Source: Dipylidium caninum (taxonomy: Eukaryota > Platyhelminthes > Cestoda > Cyclophyllidea > Dipylidiidae). From it: a stretch of DNA of 64,000 nucleotides. A model generated the notes under the pieces. It was not told the origin of the DNA. It saw nothing but the letters and a program-made list of their open reading frames with translations, and searched no databases. The first letter of the stretch is position 1, and each line of letters starts with the position of its first letter. Both the position numbers and the translations under genes were made by a program. The stretch is taken from positions 186,001-250,000 of the forward strand of contig QEYB01001430.1 in NCBI GenBank assembly GCA_017562135.1, written 5' to 3'. Below, piece after piece: positions 24,001 to 35,118 of this stretch.

Positions 24001-27000
24001 TATAACTGCAGTTACTTGCTTTAATCTGCCTCACCCTTGCCTCGGAGGAAGAAGCTAAAAATTACGAGGACTTGCTCTACTCCGACCGTTAGTATTTACT
24101 CCCGGATATCTGCTGCTGTCATGGCAACGGGCGGTGTTTTTTAGCTTGTCAGACGTCTTTTACGCATTGCGAGGGTGGATAATGGTGAAAAAGGAATTAA
24201 GTGGAGGCGAAGTTTATTGAAAAAGCCGTGTACTCCCGTCGAGAAGGCGTGATAGGACGGGGGCGCCAGGGCCCAGGCAAAAAACAGCCTGGTCACACGG
24301 GCACGCGGCTGGAATCGAAGCGGTTGTCGAGTGCGCATTTCAGTAAAACGATGAGGGGCGGAGGGTGGCCAGCTTCCGTGGCGACAAGCAAACCTTCGAG
24401 GGCGGGGGAGGAAACACTTTGCACTCCAGTTACCCCCCCCCCCACTCCTAATGCCCGCTGAGCCCCTTGGTTCACCGAACTCCCGGGGGCCCAAACTGGC
24501 CTCGTAGGAGAAGGAGGAGGAGGAGGAAGAAGTGACCAAACCACGTTGAAGGCAATACGAGAATGCTCCAATCGTCCACCTTGGTGCGCCAGAATCCTCA
24601 TGCTTTCCCGACACTCGCCCGCCCACTCTCTCTGCAGCAGGCGTTCATTGCGAGCGTCTTCCCAGCCCCAACGCTCAGCAGAGAGCCCCACACAGTCTCG
24701 TGACAGTGGAACGAGTTCGCTCGGAGAGAACACTGGCAGTTTTTTTCTCTTTTGTCGCGTATCAACGTTCCGAAAAGTACTTAGAGCGTGGAGTGGAAAT
24801 AAACTCCGAGAGTCGGGTAATGAATGCCCGAAAGTATGTGCAGACGCCAGCTTCAGCAATGCATGGCTTTAAAGTTGTTGTCAAACGACCTCGAGTCACG
24901 CGTCTTGTCCCCGCTGCTTCTGTTAACATTTGGGAAGACAGAGGCGATGACTAATCCGTGCGCCTCTCAAAGCGACAAAAATTGCCCTCCTCGATTGAGA
25001 CAATCACTCTCCCGCCCCTCTCCTCCCCCCCCCTGCCACCTCCGCGAGTGAATATTTAATGTTGTCTGTCGTGGTGCAAGTGGGCATACGTACGGACGGC
25101 GGGTGGACGGAGAAAGGTGTGTAGGCGGAGAGGGCTCGTGGAAGAGGCAGACGATCGCACAGTCGGGCTGAAGGGAGGCGCGGTGAAGGAGAAAGGTGTT
25201 CACGAGCCTCCACACCACGTGTTTCCGAGGGGCACGTGGCAAATGTAACCAAAAGGCAGAGTTACATTGCCCTTTGTCTACCTCTTTAAGAGGAGAAAGA
25301 CTGAATTTCCCCTCCCTGTTCCTCTCGTCACCTCATTCCTTCTGGCCGGAGGGTGGAAGCGACTCTTCTTCGCATTGGCTCCCCTCCCAACTCCGCCGAC
25401 AGCGACGTGACCGCCAGAGTCGTGTCCACGCCCACGTCTGAAGGGCAGGCTTTTCTTTTTTATTTCACCCTTCGTTGTGCGGAGACCGGCCCGCCAGGCA
25501 GGAAACGAAGTGTTTCGGCCTCCTAAGTACACCGCGGCAGCCACGAGTTTGGCTCCTCTGCGATCCTGACGTTAAAGCGTCACTGTCGACGACGAAGGTG
25601 ATGGGAGTCCCCTCCTCCGTTTTGCCTGCCGCATTCTCGTTATCACGTCCTTGTGACCCCCGTGCAGCCCTGATAAGGCGGCGGAATTTTCGGCCAGCAG
25701 TCCTCTCCCTTCCTGATCGCTGCCGGGTCTCCGGCCGACCATACCGGAGGCGATTCCGAGCTGTCGAGAAGATCCGACTAAGCGGCGCAACAGCTCTAAA
25801 CCGGGCGAATTCGTAGTCTCGAGTGTTTTCCGTGCTCGTGGTGATGCAGGGCCTCCCAAACGCAAGTGTTTTGCGCACTTTTTGCGCCGTTGTATTAATA
25901 TTCACAGACAAATGAGGGAAAGGGAGAAGAAGAAGAAGAAGAAGAAAAGGGAGTAGACGTTGGCAACAGGAGTTGCACGTTGCATGATTAATGTGCCCTT
26001 GCGGATGCTACGGGTGCGATGCTGCTGCCACCTGCAGAGGTTGCCTGGGACCGGAAGTGTACTTGCCTCCGCATCGCCAGGGCCGCACCGGTCCTCGGTC
26101 GTTCCCCACTTTAGCCCCGGCTGCCTTCCGGTAAAGAAGGCGTAAAAGGTCGTGGGGAGAGCGCTGGACCCACTTTGCCGGGAATTAAGCCAACAGAAGC
26201 CCTTCAAACCGGTGAAAACTGCGACTTTCTCTCGCGTTCGCCCCCTCCTCCTGCCACTTTCTATTCTGGAGAGGCGGCTCCTCTTTACCAGGTGCGTCTG
26301 CTAGGGCGTCGCGGGCCACGGAGACCTGCCTCAACTCCTAGCAGTGCGTCTGGGGGGAGCAGGGCCCAGTCCCGACTCCCCCGTGACTTCGTGCCTCCTC
26401 TCCTCAGAGTCATCTTGGCCTGCAACAACACATTTTTGTTGCTAAAAGAAAAGGTATTCACCTCGAAGTTGGGCGAAACGCCCTTCCAGCGCTTCAACCC
26501 GAATTGCGTTGTCTGTCTGCAAAAGCCGTCTCATCTCGGGGTGAATGAAGCCATTTACATGTTTCGACTACGTCGGCCACGCACATTTCAGTTATCCAGT
26601 TCAGTAATAATCATGTCCCGGAGGCGGGTTCGGCGGCTTCCAAGAAATTCATAGAATGGTGTGATGTCCTCCTTGCGTCCCTCCACACTTGTCGTTGCGT
26701 TCTACCTTTTCTTCTCAACATTCCCAGGCACTCAGAGCTCTGAGGCCTCCGAGCCGATCCCCCTCGTCTGCCCTTCACCCGCCGTTTGTGTTTTTGGTGC
26801 CTTTTTAGCTTCTGCAAAGCAGCCTCGACCAGTGGGGCATGGACATCTTCAAACTGGCCGAGTGCACCTCCAGCCCCCTCACCTGCGTCACCTACACAAT
26901 TCTCAAGGTGGGTGTGTGTGTGTGTGCCATTGGCTCTCCTCAAGGCCGCCCGTCCTGGTTGGACTTTTCACTTTTATTGCCCCAGCTCTGCCTGAATGCC

Positions 27001-30000
27001 TCATTAGGAGGAGGTCCACCCAGCAACTCGGACGCAAAAGAAGGCGTCCTTAGGCGAGGAAAGGGGGAATTAAGGACCATGCCGAACAGACGGGGTGTTG
27101 GGCCCGAAGAGGGCACGCCAGACTTAAACGGATGTAATAAAGCAGCAAAGTTGCATATGCAAACCAGGAAAGTGGGTTTTTTTGTATTCCCACACGCTCT
27201 GATTGGTCGAGCCAGAGCAGTCGCCCACGGCCTGTGGCTGCATGGCCAGGAAGTGACCCTTCGTCCAAAGCCACCCCTTTTGGCCGTTGGCCTCTCCTCC
27301 CCGACCACTTTCAGCTCTCCTCGCCAGCCGCCTTACCTCAAGTTGCCCTCGTATGAGGGGCTGAAGAGATCACGACGAAGTGACTGATTCAGCGAGGGCG
27401 ACAAGAAGTCGCTCGACGCCCCATGCGGCATACTGCATCGAGTTGGCCGCGTCCTGGCCTCCCCTCGACGTCCAAACTGTCCGCCTTCGGTCACTCCAGT
27501 CCTCTTGCAGACGGCGGAGTCTAGTTGGTTCTGCCCTTCCGCTCTTCTTCCCGCCGCTTGGCGATAACGCCCGACGAGGAGGCGCGGGGCGGAATTGGGT
27601 GTGCGCCGCTTTCCCTCAAATAAACTCCTTTCCATACTTTAACTCACGCGACGGTGGGAAGTACCGCGTCCACCTTTTCTCCTCCAAAGACTCTGTGTCA
27701 GGAGGCGGCTCGCTCTGCCTCCCGTCGCCCGGAGAGGTCGGGTGTTTCGCACGGAAGAAGCAGGCTCCTGGCGCTGCGCCGAGACGGCCGGACCAGTGCT
27801 TCTTTCGGAAAGCTGGGAATTCTTCTCCCGGTTAAATCGGCATTGAAGGTTTTCCAGTCGAAGACAACTCCACTCGCAGTCGGGCAAATAACGTTGTTCC
27901 CCCCTCCCCCCCCCGCGAAAGCGTCGCCCGCCATGCTTCCGCGACTTCCTCTTTTCCAACTAAAGGGATAACGCGACTAGCAAATAGTCCGGTTGATGCT
28001 CAACTCTCCCGTTAGCGTTCGCCCCGAAACCGAGGAAGGCGGGCTTGAGGCGAGACGGGGTTTGCTTGCCCTCTTCCGCCTTAATGCCAGGAAAATGGCC
28101 GATGTCTTCCGTGTGTGTGACCTTCGAACCGCCTCGTCATGTCTCGGCCCTTGGGTGAAATAGTGGACTACACACGGAGCTCGTGTGCATCGGGCTCGCC
28201 TGAGGTTCCCGGAGGATGCTGCCTATTTTGCTCCCTTCGACGGCGTCTCCTAGAGGTCAGCGAAGGCTGAGGTAGTTGGGGGAAAATAAAGCGTTTTCTT
28301 GGGATTCTGCGTTCGGCCCACGTTGAAGAATCCCGCCTCAAGCTTTGGACTCACAAAAGAAATAACAAAACGTCCCTGACGGGAGGAGGTGGCCTTCGAT
28401 CTGGTCGAAAGAGTCGACTGGTCTTGGCTCAGAGTCGTCTGATTTGAACCAACAATGAGCGAAAGTGAGAGCGTCCCCGATGGTCTTTCCGCCTTGTAGG
28501 CACGCGGACTGATCAACAAGTTCAAGATCCCCCACTGGAACCTGCTGCGATATCTGCGATCAGTGGAGCTGCACTACAACGCCCACACACCCTACCACAA
28601 CAAAATCCACGCCGCCGATGTCGTCCAGTCTGTCCACGTGCTCCTCCAAGCTCCAGCCCTCGAGGTGAGTCTCTGGCGCTCGCCTCCTCCTCCTCCTCAT
28701 CCTCCACCCACCTGAGGGGACGTTGAGAGGCGAGACGGTGGGGTCAAACTGAAAGGCCGAAGCGATGTCCCTTGGCAGGAGATTGGGCATCAAAGAGCCG
28801 TCACTTCGTTTCCACTTCACCCGTTTAATTCCACGAACGCTCGGTGTGATTCTCCCACAAAATAGTGTGAATCTTCGAAACGGGAAAACCCGTAGGGCGG
28901 GAGACAGCAGTTCCAGGGCGAAAATCGGCACTGCAGCTCCCCGAAATCACCGCCTGCTTCCCCTTTCGTGACGTACGGTGTGGCAATTGAGGCCACCTCC
29001 CTCGTCCTCTCCTCTTCCCACTCACGTCGTCACACTCAATTCACCGTTCAGACGGTGAGGAGGGACGACTTTGACCCTCCCCGTCCCCGTCCTCACCGCC
29101 TCCGCGTCGGCCGCAGAAGCGGTGGCCGCATCCACTGTCAGCACGGGCAGCTCTTCCGTCACCTCCGAGCCGGCCAACGTCCGCGTGCCAGTCTGTCTGG
29201 AGGCGGAAGAAGTGGGCATCTCGTGGAAACATGCCACCCCACTGGGCGACTCCCCTCACCGCCTCGCAGTGAGCTTGTTGACGCCGCCTCCTCTCCACGG
29301 GGTAGTGCGGCTGGGTCCGAGTCACCTCGGGCAACACAGTGGCTGTCCACGCGTGGCCCGGTCCGGCCCGGCCCGGCCCGGCCTGACCTGACCTGACATC
29401 TCGCACGAGATTTGTCGGCTTGGAGGGTGGGTTCACAGGGTCACACGTTGAGAAGCGTCACTTGACAAGAACACCACCCTCGTCTGCCGTTGTGGTGGGG
29501 GGAGGGGAGGGGGGGGAAGTCGGATCCGTGAGAGACGCCACTGGCACGGGGTCGCACCTGCCGCCTGCCGCCTGCCGCCTGCCTCCTGCGACCTCCCACA
29601 AGTGCACTGCAGTGGAAGCTGTCTTTTGTTGAGCCACCGCTTTTATGCCTTTCCTTCGCTTCCGCCTCCTCCTCCGCCCCCATCCCCGCCCCCGCCCCGC
29701 CTCCTCCACTTCCGACTGGTGGCGCGGTTGCAAGAGTACACAGATGAACTGCAACAGGCGACTTGCGCAGCCGTAGCGACTGGGCAGTTTTTCCCCGAAT
29801 AGCAACAAAATAGCAAGTGCCACTGCCACCCCCTAAGCGCATTTCAATCGCCCTCCTCTCCCTTCAATTTGGGCCTTGGCTTTCCTCGTGGTCGACGCGT
29901 GGCCGCATCTCCTCGGCGAGGCAACGCATCCTCCCCCGGAGGTCTGCGTCCTCGTTGCCCTTTTTACACTCTGTCCCTGCCTCTTCCGCTGGTCCTCACT

Positions 30001-33000
30001 CTGCTGCGTTCTCACAAATGAATGTTTATTGCCATGCAGGGGCAGATTTCTTCAGTCTTCTTTGGGATTTCTTGTCACTAATCACGTGATCCCGCGGGTT
30101 CAGGCGGTCGTAAGCGCTGCCTCCGCCTCCAAACCCGTCGTGTGAACGACAGGCTGCGCACTCCCCGTCTTCGCCGGGAGCAACAGGCCACGTGGGGGCG
30201 TGTGAGCTATCTCCGCACTTGTGAAGCAGCCTCCCTTTTGTCGAAAGCACCACCGATGCTGTAAACTTCGAGTCACGTGGTTTGAGCAGACATGCCAAAA
30301 CAAGCGTCATTCTTTTTTACTATCTTAAAGCATCCGCGTCGCTCGAAGTCGACGACGTGGGTGGAGGCCCGGTCCACCTTCTTCCTAGTCGCCATTTGCA
30401 GTTCTTATCAAAGCAGGTTCTCATGCAATGCAGGGAAAAATCCCCGCGCCTCCGCCTCCGCCCCCTCTTGACGGAAAGAACTCACGTTCTTGTGCACACA
30501 CGCACGCACGCGGCAGACGCAACAACACAGGCAGATGGCAACGGCAGCGCAACAACCATCACCCACGACTAAAACTGTCTGTCTCGTGGTGTTGACGAAA
30601 ACTGACGCTTCTGACGATGACGGCAGTGGTGAGTGTATGTGTACGCCTGGGAGGCGTTCCATTGGTCAGCACTCTTCGACCAATCAGCGCGCTCGCAGGC
30701 AGTGCGCGTTCGCAATCGATCGACAGTCCGGTGCGTGCGTGCGTGCGTGCGTGGCAGAGGACGGCTGTGAGGACGTGTGGGACTGGGAGAAAAGGGCAAT
30801 AAAAAGGGCGCTATTCCCCCACCCGTGGCTCCCCACCCCGCCCTGAAAGTTATCATGTCCTCCTCTGACTGCTGTCACCTGACTGAGTCGATAGGCTGCG
30901 TTGACAGCGGGACGCTGGAGGACCTCAGCCCTACCGGCCGGTAAACAATTTGGAAAGGTGGTCTTTGCGTCATGCTCACCACTCGGTTGGGCTGATTACT
31001 CATCTGGTTGCCATAGTAGTATACAAAATGTAACAAAAAAGGCCTCCCGACTCTGCTTCAAGCCAAGTGGGGCGGTAGTGAGCCACCAGTGTAAATAATG
31101 CGCAGGCCTTGCGCAGTGAGCAGTGGGTGTGTTGCGTGTCATGGCATCTCGGGTGCTGGAGGAGTCTCCTGGACGGAGTCTGCAAAGAGGCGCCCTTCAC
31201 GTGGCACCGAGTGACACTCAGTGCGCGGCGAGGCGCGGAGTCGTTTCACGAACGGCGAGAAGCCGTGACAGTTGCATTGAGAGACGAGATCCTATTCTCA
31301 TTGGACGGTAAAAAGGCAGTAGACTCACCTACCGCTCTGCTCTCCCTTTCAGTCCGTCTTCACCGATCTCGAATTGGCCGCAGTGATCATCGCCTGCGCG
31401 GTGCATGATGTAAACCACCCCGGTGTCACCAACCAGTACCTCATCAATACGAGTGAGTGACGCTGCTCTTCCGCTCCCCATCCCCTTCCCCCCGGGCTCA
31501 GTCCCCCTGACTTGCCTTTTCCAACAGCGGTTCAGCCTGCCTCTCAGGTAAAAACACCTCCTGCACTGATGTTCTTCCTTGCAGGGGTGCCGAATTGGTG
31601 TTTAGCTCCCGCAAAAACCCTCTCAGACTGGCCACTTTGTTGACTAGCAGGCTTTATACTTCTCCCCCAGCGCTACCCTCACGTTATGACCACATCCAAA
31701 GAAGGCGGGCGAACGTACCGAGATGGCCGAGTGACGTGTGGGCAACTCGACTATTCAGGCATCGGACAAAGTGGGATCTACGAGCTGTGAAGCATTTTAA
31801 CGAGCAAATAGCGCGACACCTCAAGAAATAATTGGACGGGTGATTAAGTCGTTGACGTGTCTTGTCGGACGCCCCGTGGGGCAGGTGCTCCGAGTGACGC
31901 CCATGCGCGCATCCACACGTCATCCCATTCACTTCGTGTGTGCGTGTGTGTGTGAAAGGCTTAGCAAAGTCTCCACTATTTTCGTTAAGCGCACACAATT
32001 TCCCACCGATAGGCATAAAAGTTGTTATCACGAGCCAGACAGCGCGCCTTTCTCTCAGTCCTCGAGGTCTTGATGGCAAAAGCACATGCCTTTATGGCTG
32101 TATACGAGACCAACAACACCTCGTTCCCGCCCTGCCATTGTCTGCCACGTCCCCCGGGCACTGCGCTCACACTTAACCCCCGCATCTCCACGACTTGCTC
32201 ACCAATTGTTTTGACAGACAACTTGGACGAGCCTCGCCGCCCACTGTCTAGCATACGCGTTTGAGGCCCCGCTCAGTCTACACTCGAGCCGAGGACAGAG
32301 CCGCCTCCTCGAAACATGACACTTCCATGACCAGTCCTCCTCTCTAGGCCCTCTTTACTCCAAGTAACGCGTGACTACCATGAATAACTCGCGGCAATGA
32401 GGGGAAGAGATTTCTCTTACTCATAGTCTCACGGCAGCCAATCAATTTCCGCGTTCTCTCCTTCCCCCTCCTTTGCCTCCTCTTCCTCCTCCTCCCCTCA
32501 ACCTCCAAACGGTGATTAATGAAGCCCCCTTCGATCTTGCAATTCAGGAGACGAGGATTTGCCCACGACCCCCGCTAACTAACTATTTGGACGCTTACTG
32601 GCTTAGGTTTGGGCTCTGGTACCATCCCCATGTGGATTGGTGACTGCGTGACCTTCTACAGCTCAAATAACCACTAATTTGAATGATTAATTGAAGGAAC
32701 ATGGGGCATAATCAGTTGGCCACTTTAAAATGAGCTCGTCGATAAGCCCACACTGACCTGAGGTGAGGGGCGTTCTATAATTGGCCTCCCTTAAGGTGAG
32801 ACGCGAGCGACGCTCGGTCTTACTCACTACAAAATGAACGAATTGCTGCTGAGCAGATTGCGGTGGTGGTAAGTTAAACGCATCATTCACAATTTAGTCG
32901 TCTTGTGATGAAGCAATCACGCGAGTCGAGTAAATTTGACAAACAGTAAGAGCGGTGCCCACCCACATTGAAGGCACTATTATCACACTACTTAAGACGT

Positions 33001-35118
33001 TATAAGTAGGTATAATTTTATATTGCAGATGACGCGCTGGCCATTTTGTACAACGACTCCTCGGTCCTAGAAAACTACCATTTGGCGGTGGCTTTTAATT
33101 TGCTCACCTTCCCCGGCTGCGACATCCTTGTGAATCTCACACGAAAGCAACGCCTCACGTTCCGCCGCATGGTCATCGATATGGTGAGCTGGAGACGTCA
33201 CGAAGGCCATTAAGGCCCCCTTGCCTTATTCACTTTACTCGTAAACGATACTGGTTCCGTGGCAAATTTTCCCAAAGCGACACATATTCCTTTTTCACTT
33301 GAGCTCCAAATATTGAAACTGCATAATCAAAGTTGCAATTCCTGTCTTTTAGTCGCGTTTTTGCTTTCATCTCGACCCCAGCACGTACCGCGTAATTGAG
33401 GAAGACAATCTTAGCTCCTTCAGAAATAAGATTCACTTATCCATGTCTGCTTTTCGAATTAAGAAGACACATTGGAAGGTCCCATTTAAACAAATTGGCA
33501 CTTTTGATTCGTCAACCCTCAATTAATTTCGGCGCACCCTCGCACCTAGGTCCTCTCCACGGACATGTCGAAGCACATGTCGTTGTTGGCCGACCTAAAG
33601 ACCATGGTTGAGACCAAGAAGGTGGCCGGCTCGGGCATCCTCAACCTCGACAACTACACGGACCGCATGCAGGTAGGAAATGCGACATTTTAACTGTCTA
33701 GTCGCCTCTCCTGGGTGTGATTTGGGTGTGTCATGTGTCGCATTGGCGGCACTGCGCACAATTTCACGGTCTTGGCTACAAGGCCTCTGCGTCACGCGCC
33801 CATCTGACAGGCGTTCGTGCACTTCTGCGTACACAGACTGAGTGCGAACGCCCACACTTGACACCTCGAGTCGGTGTGCTTTACGCCCCCTGCTCCCATG
33901 CAAAATGAAATTTTTTAAAACAATAGAAGAGGGGGGGGGGGGAGGGGAGGAGGGTAGCCCGAACGGATCGTGGATTCGGGTCAGGGCCTAAGAGGCGACA
34001 GACGGCAACCAGCTCGGCTCCGGTTGTAATTCTGCTTTCCTCCTGTCCAGATTCTGCAAAATATGGTGCATTGCGCGGATCTGTCGAACACGGCGAAGCC
34101 GCTGGACCTCTACACCAAGTGGATGCATCGTCTCATGGACGAGTTCTTCCTGCAGGGCGACCGAGAACGCGCCGCCGGCCTCGACATCAGCCCCATGTGC
34201 GACCGTGAAACCGCCACTGTGGAAAAATCTCAGGTTAGCGTCTGCTCGCCCCATGCTTGCCAATGCGACACTCGACGCAGTAGCGCACCGTTGGCCGTTT
34301 CGGCGCCCTTTCTTCTCACCCGATCGGGGCGGACGGCGACGTTGTTCGCAGTTCTCAATCCCGATCTGCGGACGATAGTCCCCTTTGTCCCCTGGAATGT
34401 TTACGCCATCCAAAGGGCGAGGAAAGGAGGAGGCTGCGACATGCGACAGCGGGTCAACCCTTGCGGCCACAATGTTGGTGGTCGTCGAGCCACGTCCGGC
34501 TACGATTTTGATTTCTGGTAAAGCGAGAACCCCGAGGGTTGGAAGGTCCTCTTGTGTCACAACCTCCGCCAACCGAGTTCGTCTCGTGGAGCTGGGACCT
34601 CCCCTCGTGCGCCCACCGCCCTCCCATTCCGCCTTACCGGCCGCCAGGCGGACGGGTGGCCACCGTCAAATTCCCCTTAAAGCACCACCGAACCGGTTGC
34701 CACGCTTTCACGTCATTGCGTGAACTGAAAAGTGCTAATTTGTGTACGTCTGTTCGGCAGTTGCTTTTGACCTTGCGAGCCTTGTTTACTCCTCCTCGCC
34801 CCCCCCGCCCGCGTCGTTGACGCCCTTAGTCCGAAACAGCTCGCGTCTGCGCCTGTTCGCCCCCCCTCCGAGAGAGCACTCGTCCGGTCCCCTCTTTTAT
34901 AGGTTAGTTTCATTGACTTCATCTCGCATCCGCTGTGGGAGACGTGGTCCGATCTGGTGCACCCGGCGGCGCAGGACATTCTCGAGTTGTTGGAGTACAA
35001 CCGCAACTGGTACTTCAACCTCATTCACGCCGACGACCACCACCACCATCATCAACAACAGACGTCGCAACAACAACAGCAGTCGAAGGAGACGGACGAG
35101 GCCACCTCCGCCATCTGA
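11126..35118 (+). CDS. PDE4: cAMP-specific 3',5'-cyclic phosphodiesterase 4 (PDE4, dunce-type), long form
   Basis: PDE4 hydrolyses cAMP to 5'-AMP and is regulated by protein kinase A. Coding exons are 11126(or 11234)-12012, 15078-15109, 15151-15269, 20308-20718, 22624-22869, 26809-26907, 28500-28664, 31353-31452, 33029-33183, 33550-33672, 34051-34233 and 34903-35118. Every junction keeps phase and the sum is 876 codons from the ATG at 11234. UCR1 and UCR2 precede the catalytic domain (about residues 530-850). Catalytic residues are visible: YHNKIH (H595, H599), HDVNHPG (H635, D636), HCADLS (D753), and the purine-clamp Gln 804 with Phe 807. UCR1 plus UCR2 identify the long regulatory form. The tail is His/Gln-rich and shorter than in mammals. 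The 5' end is uncertain because isoform-specific first exons are usual; no ATG lies upstream of 11234 in the frame. One internal donor is GC (22870). Confidence 0.95.
15078..15109 (+). CDS. PDE4: PDE4 microexon (32 nt) inside UCR1
   Basis: CAG|G...C|GTAAAG flanks 32 nt that supply exactly the one base needed before and the one base needed after. Together with neighbours it encodes [12 protein letters not shown]. Joining 12012 directly to 15151 would shift the frame, so a linking exon of this phase is required. Mammalian PDE4 also has a small exon at this point (between TNLQDRAPSK and EEAYQ). The following intron is only 41 nt. Sequence identity with mammalian PDE4 is not visible here, so the call rests on phase and splice sites. 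Confidence 0.6.
15151..15269 (+). CDS. PDE4: PDE4 exon: end of UCR1 / start of UCR2
   Basis: It encodes [19 protein letters not shown] and continues with [20 protein letters not shown], nearly the mammalian [32 protein letters not shown]. The acceptor is TTTCAG (15145-15150) and the donor GTTAGT (15270). It leaves phase 0. Confidence 0.95.
15270..20307 (+). other. PDE4: PDE4 intron, about 5 kb
   Basis: No exon with conserved coding content was seen. It contains a C14 run at 15700-15713 and (GA)n tracts near 16944-16961. Open frames inside are short and lack matching splice sites or similarity. Confidence 0.7.
20308..20718 (+). CDS. PDE4: PDE4 exon: UCR2 core plus low-complexity insert
   Basis: It begins [15 protein letters not shown] and continues [11 protein letters not shown], matching mammalian FKRMLNREL...VSEFISNTFLD. 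After that comes a Gly/Asn/Ser/Asp-rich insert of about 90 residues that has no mammalian counterpart. Acceptor TTTCTAG, donor GAG|GTAACT, phase 0 on both sides. Confidence 0.93.
21727..22579 (+). repeat. Long direct repeat, copy 1 (intronic)
   Basis: This 0.85 kb segment matches 28942-29828 in the same orientation along nearly its whole length, over 90 percent by eye apart from indels in G/C and CCT tracts. Shared landmarks are CGAAATCACCGCC at the left edge, the GACGTACGGTGTGGCAATTG block, and an almost identical final 110 bp ending GAATAGCAACAAA(G/A)TAGCAAGTGCC. It lies in the PDE4 intron 20719-22623. It carries no recognised transposase or reverse transcriptase and no clear terminal repeats. 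It may be a dispersed non-autonomous element or a local duplication. Confidence 0.9.
22624..22869 (+). CDS. PDE4: PDE4 exon: C-terminal UCR2 / linker
   Basis: It encodes [19 protein letters not shown] followed by [12 protein letters not shown], in the place of the mammalian segment ending SSIPRFGVKTEQEDVLAK. Acceptor CTTCAG at 22618-22623, phase 0. The 3' boundary is less sure: after GAG at 22867-22869 the intron would begin GCAAAC, a weak GC donor, and no in-phase GT donor lies close by. The [11 protein letters not shown] stretch is an insertion relative to mammals. Confidence 0.75.
26809..26907 (+). CDS. PDE4: PDE4 exon: start of catalytic domain
   Basis: It encodes [19 protein letters not shown] and ends with [10 protein letters not shown], equivalent to mammalian ELEDVNKWGLHVFRIAEL...LTVIMHTIFQ. 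Acceptor TTTTAG, donor AAG|GTGGGT, 33 codons, phase 0 at both ends, the same exon borders as in mammals. Confidence 0.95.
28500..28664 (+). CDS. PDE4: PDE4 exon: YHNxxH catalytic motif
   Basis: It encodes 55 codons with [19 protein letters not shown]. The His of YHN is the expected general acid and the next His a metal ligand. Acceptor TTGTAG, donor GAG|GTGAGT. Exon borders coincide with the mammalian ERDLL...STPALE exon. Confidence 0.97.
28942..29828 (+). repeat. Long direct repeat, copy 2 (intronic)
   Basis: Second copy of the repeat at 21727-22579, about 7.2 kb downstream, in a different intron of the same gene (28665-31352). It contains extra copies of a GCCTGCC unit near 29562-29586 and of a CCCGG unit near 29358-29380. 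The open frames shared by the two copies differ mainly by amino-acid-changing substitutions, so I see no sign of protein-level constraint. Confidence 0.9.
30731..30753 (+). repeat. (GCGT)n microsatellite
   Basis: About five GTGC/GCGT units lie in a PDE4 intron. It is the same unit as the tract at 10919-10933, and a complementary CACGCACGC tract sits at 30495-30512. Confidence 0.7.
31353..31452 (+). CDS. PDE4: PDE4 exon: HD metal-binding motif
   Basis: It encodes [20 protein letters not shown] and continues [13 protein letters not shown]. His and Asp of VHD are metal ligands. The usual HDVDHPG reads HDVNHPG. Acceptor TTTCAG, donor GTGAGT at 31453, leaving one base (A) that pairs with AT of the next exon to give Asn. 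Confidence 0.97.
33029..33183 (+). CDS. PDE4: PDE4 exon: catalytic domain
   Basis: It encodes [20 protein letters not shown] and ends RRMVIDM. Mammalian PDE4 has [20 protein letters not shown] and KMVIDI. Acceptor TTGCAG, donor ATG|GTGAGC, entering with two bases and leaving phase 0. Confidence 0.97.
33550..33672 (+). CDS. PDE4: PDE4 exon: catalytic domain
   Basis: It encodes [20 protein letters not shown] and then [21 protein letters not shown], almost identical to mammalian PDE4. Acceptor CACCTAG, donor CAG|GTAGGA, 41 codons in phase 0. Confidence 0.98.
34051..34233 (+). CDS. PDE4: PDE4 exon: HCADLS motif and glutamine switch
   Basis: It encodes [20 protein letters not shown] and ends [11 protein letters not shown]. 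The Asp of HCAD is a metal ligand, and the final Gln is the purine-binding glutamine. Acceptor TGTCCAG, donor CAG|GTTAGC, 61 codons in phase 0. Confidence 0.98.
34903..35118 (+). CDS. PDE4: PDE4 last coding exon
   Basis: It encodes [20 protein letters not shown] and continues [21 protein letters not shown], matching the end of the PDE4 catalytic domain. The tail then holds five His and short Gln runs ([17 protein letters not shown]) and stops at TGA 35116-35118. The acceptor is TTATAG. The mammalian acidic C-terminal extension is absent. Confidence 0.97.
   Translation, partial: VSFIDFISHPLWETWSDLVHPAAQDILELLEYNRNWYFNLIHADDHHHHHQQQTSQQQQQSKETDEATSAI

Noticed and set aside
21727..29828. Duplication of PDE4 exons with the repeat
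   Set aside because: Exons between and beside the two copies are distinct parts of PDE4; only intronic sequence is repeated.
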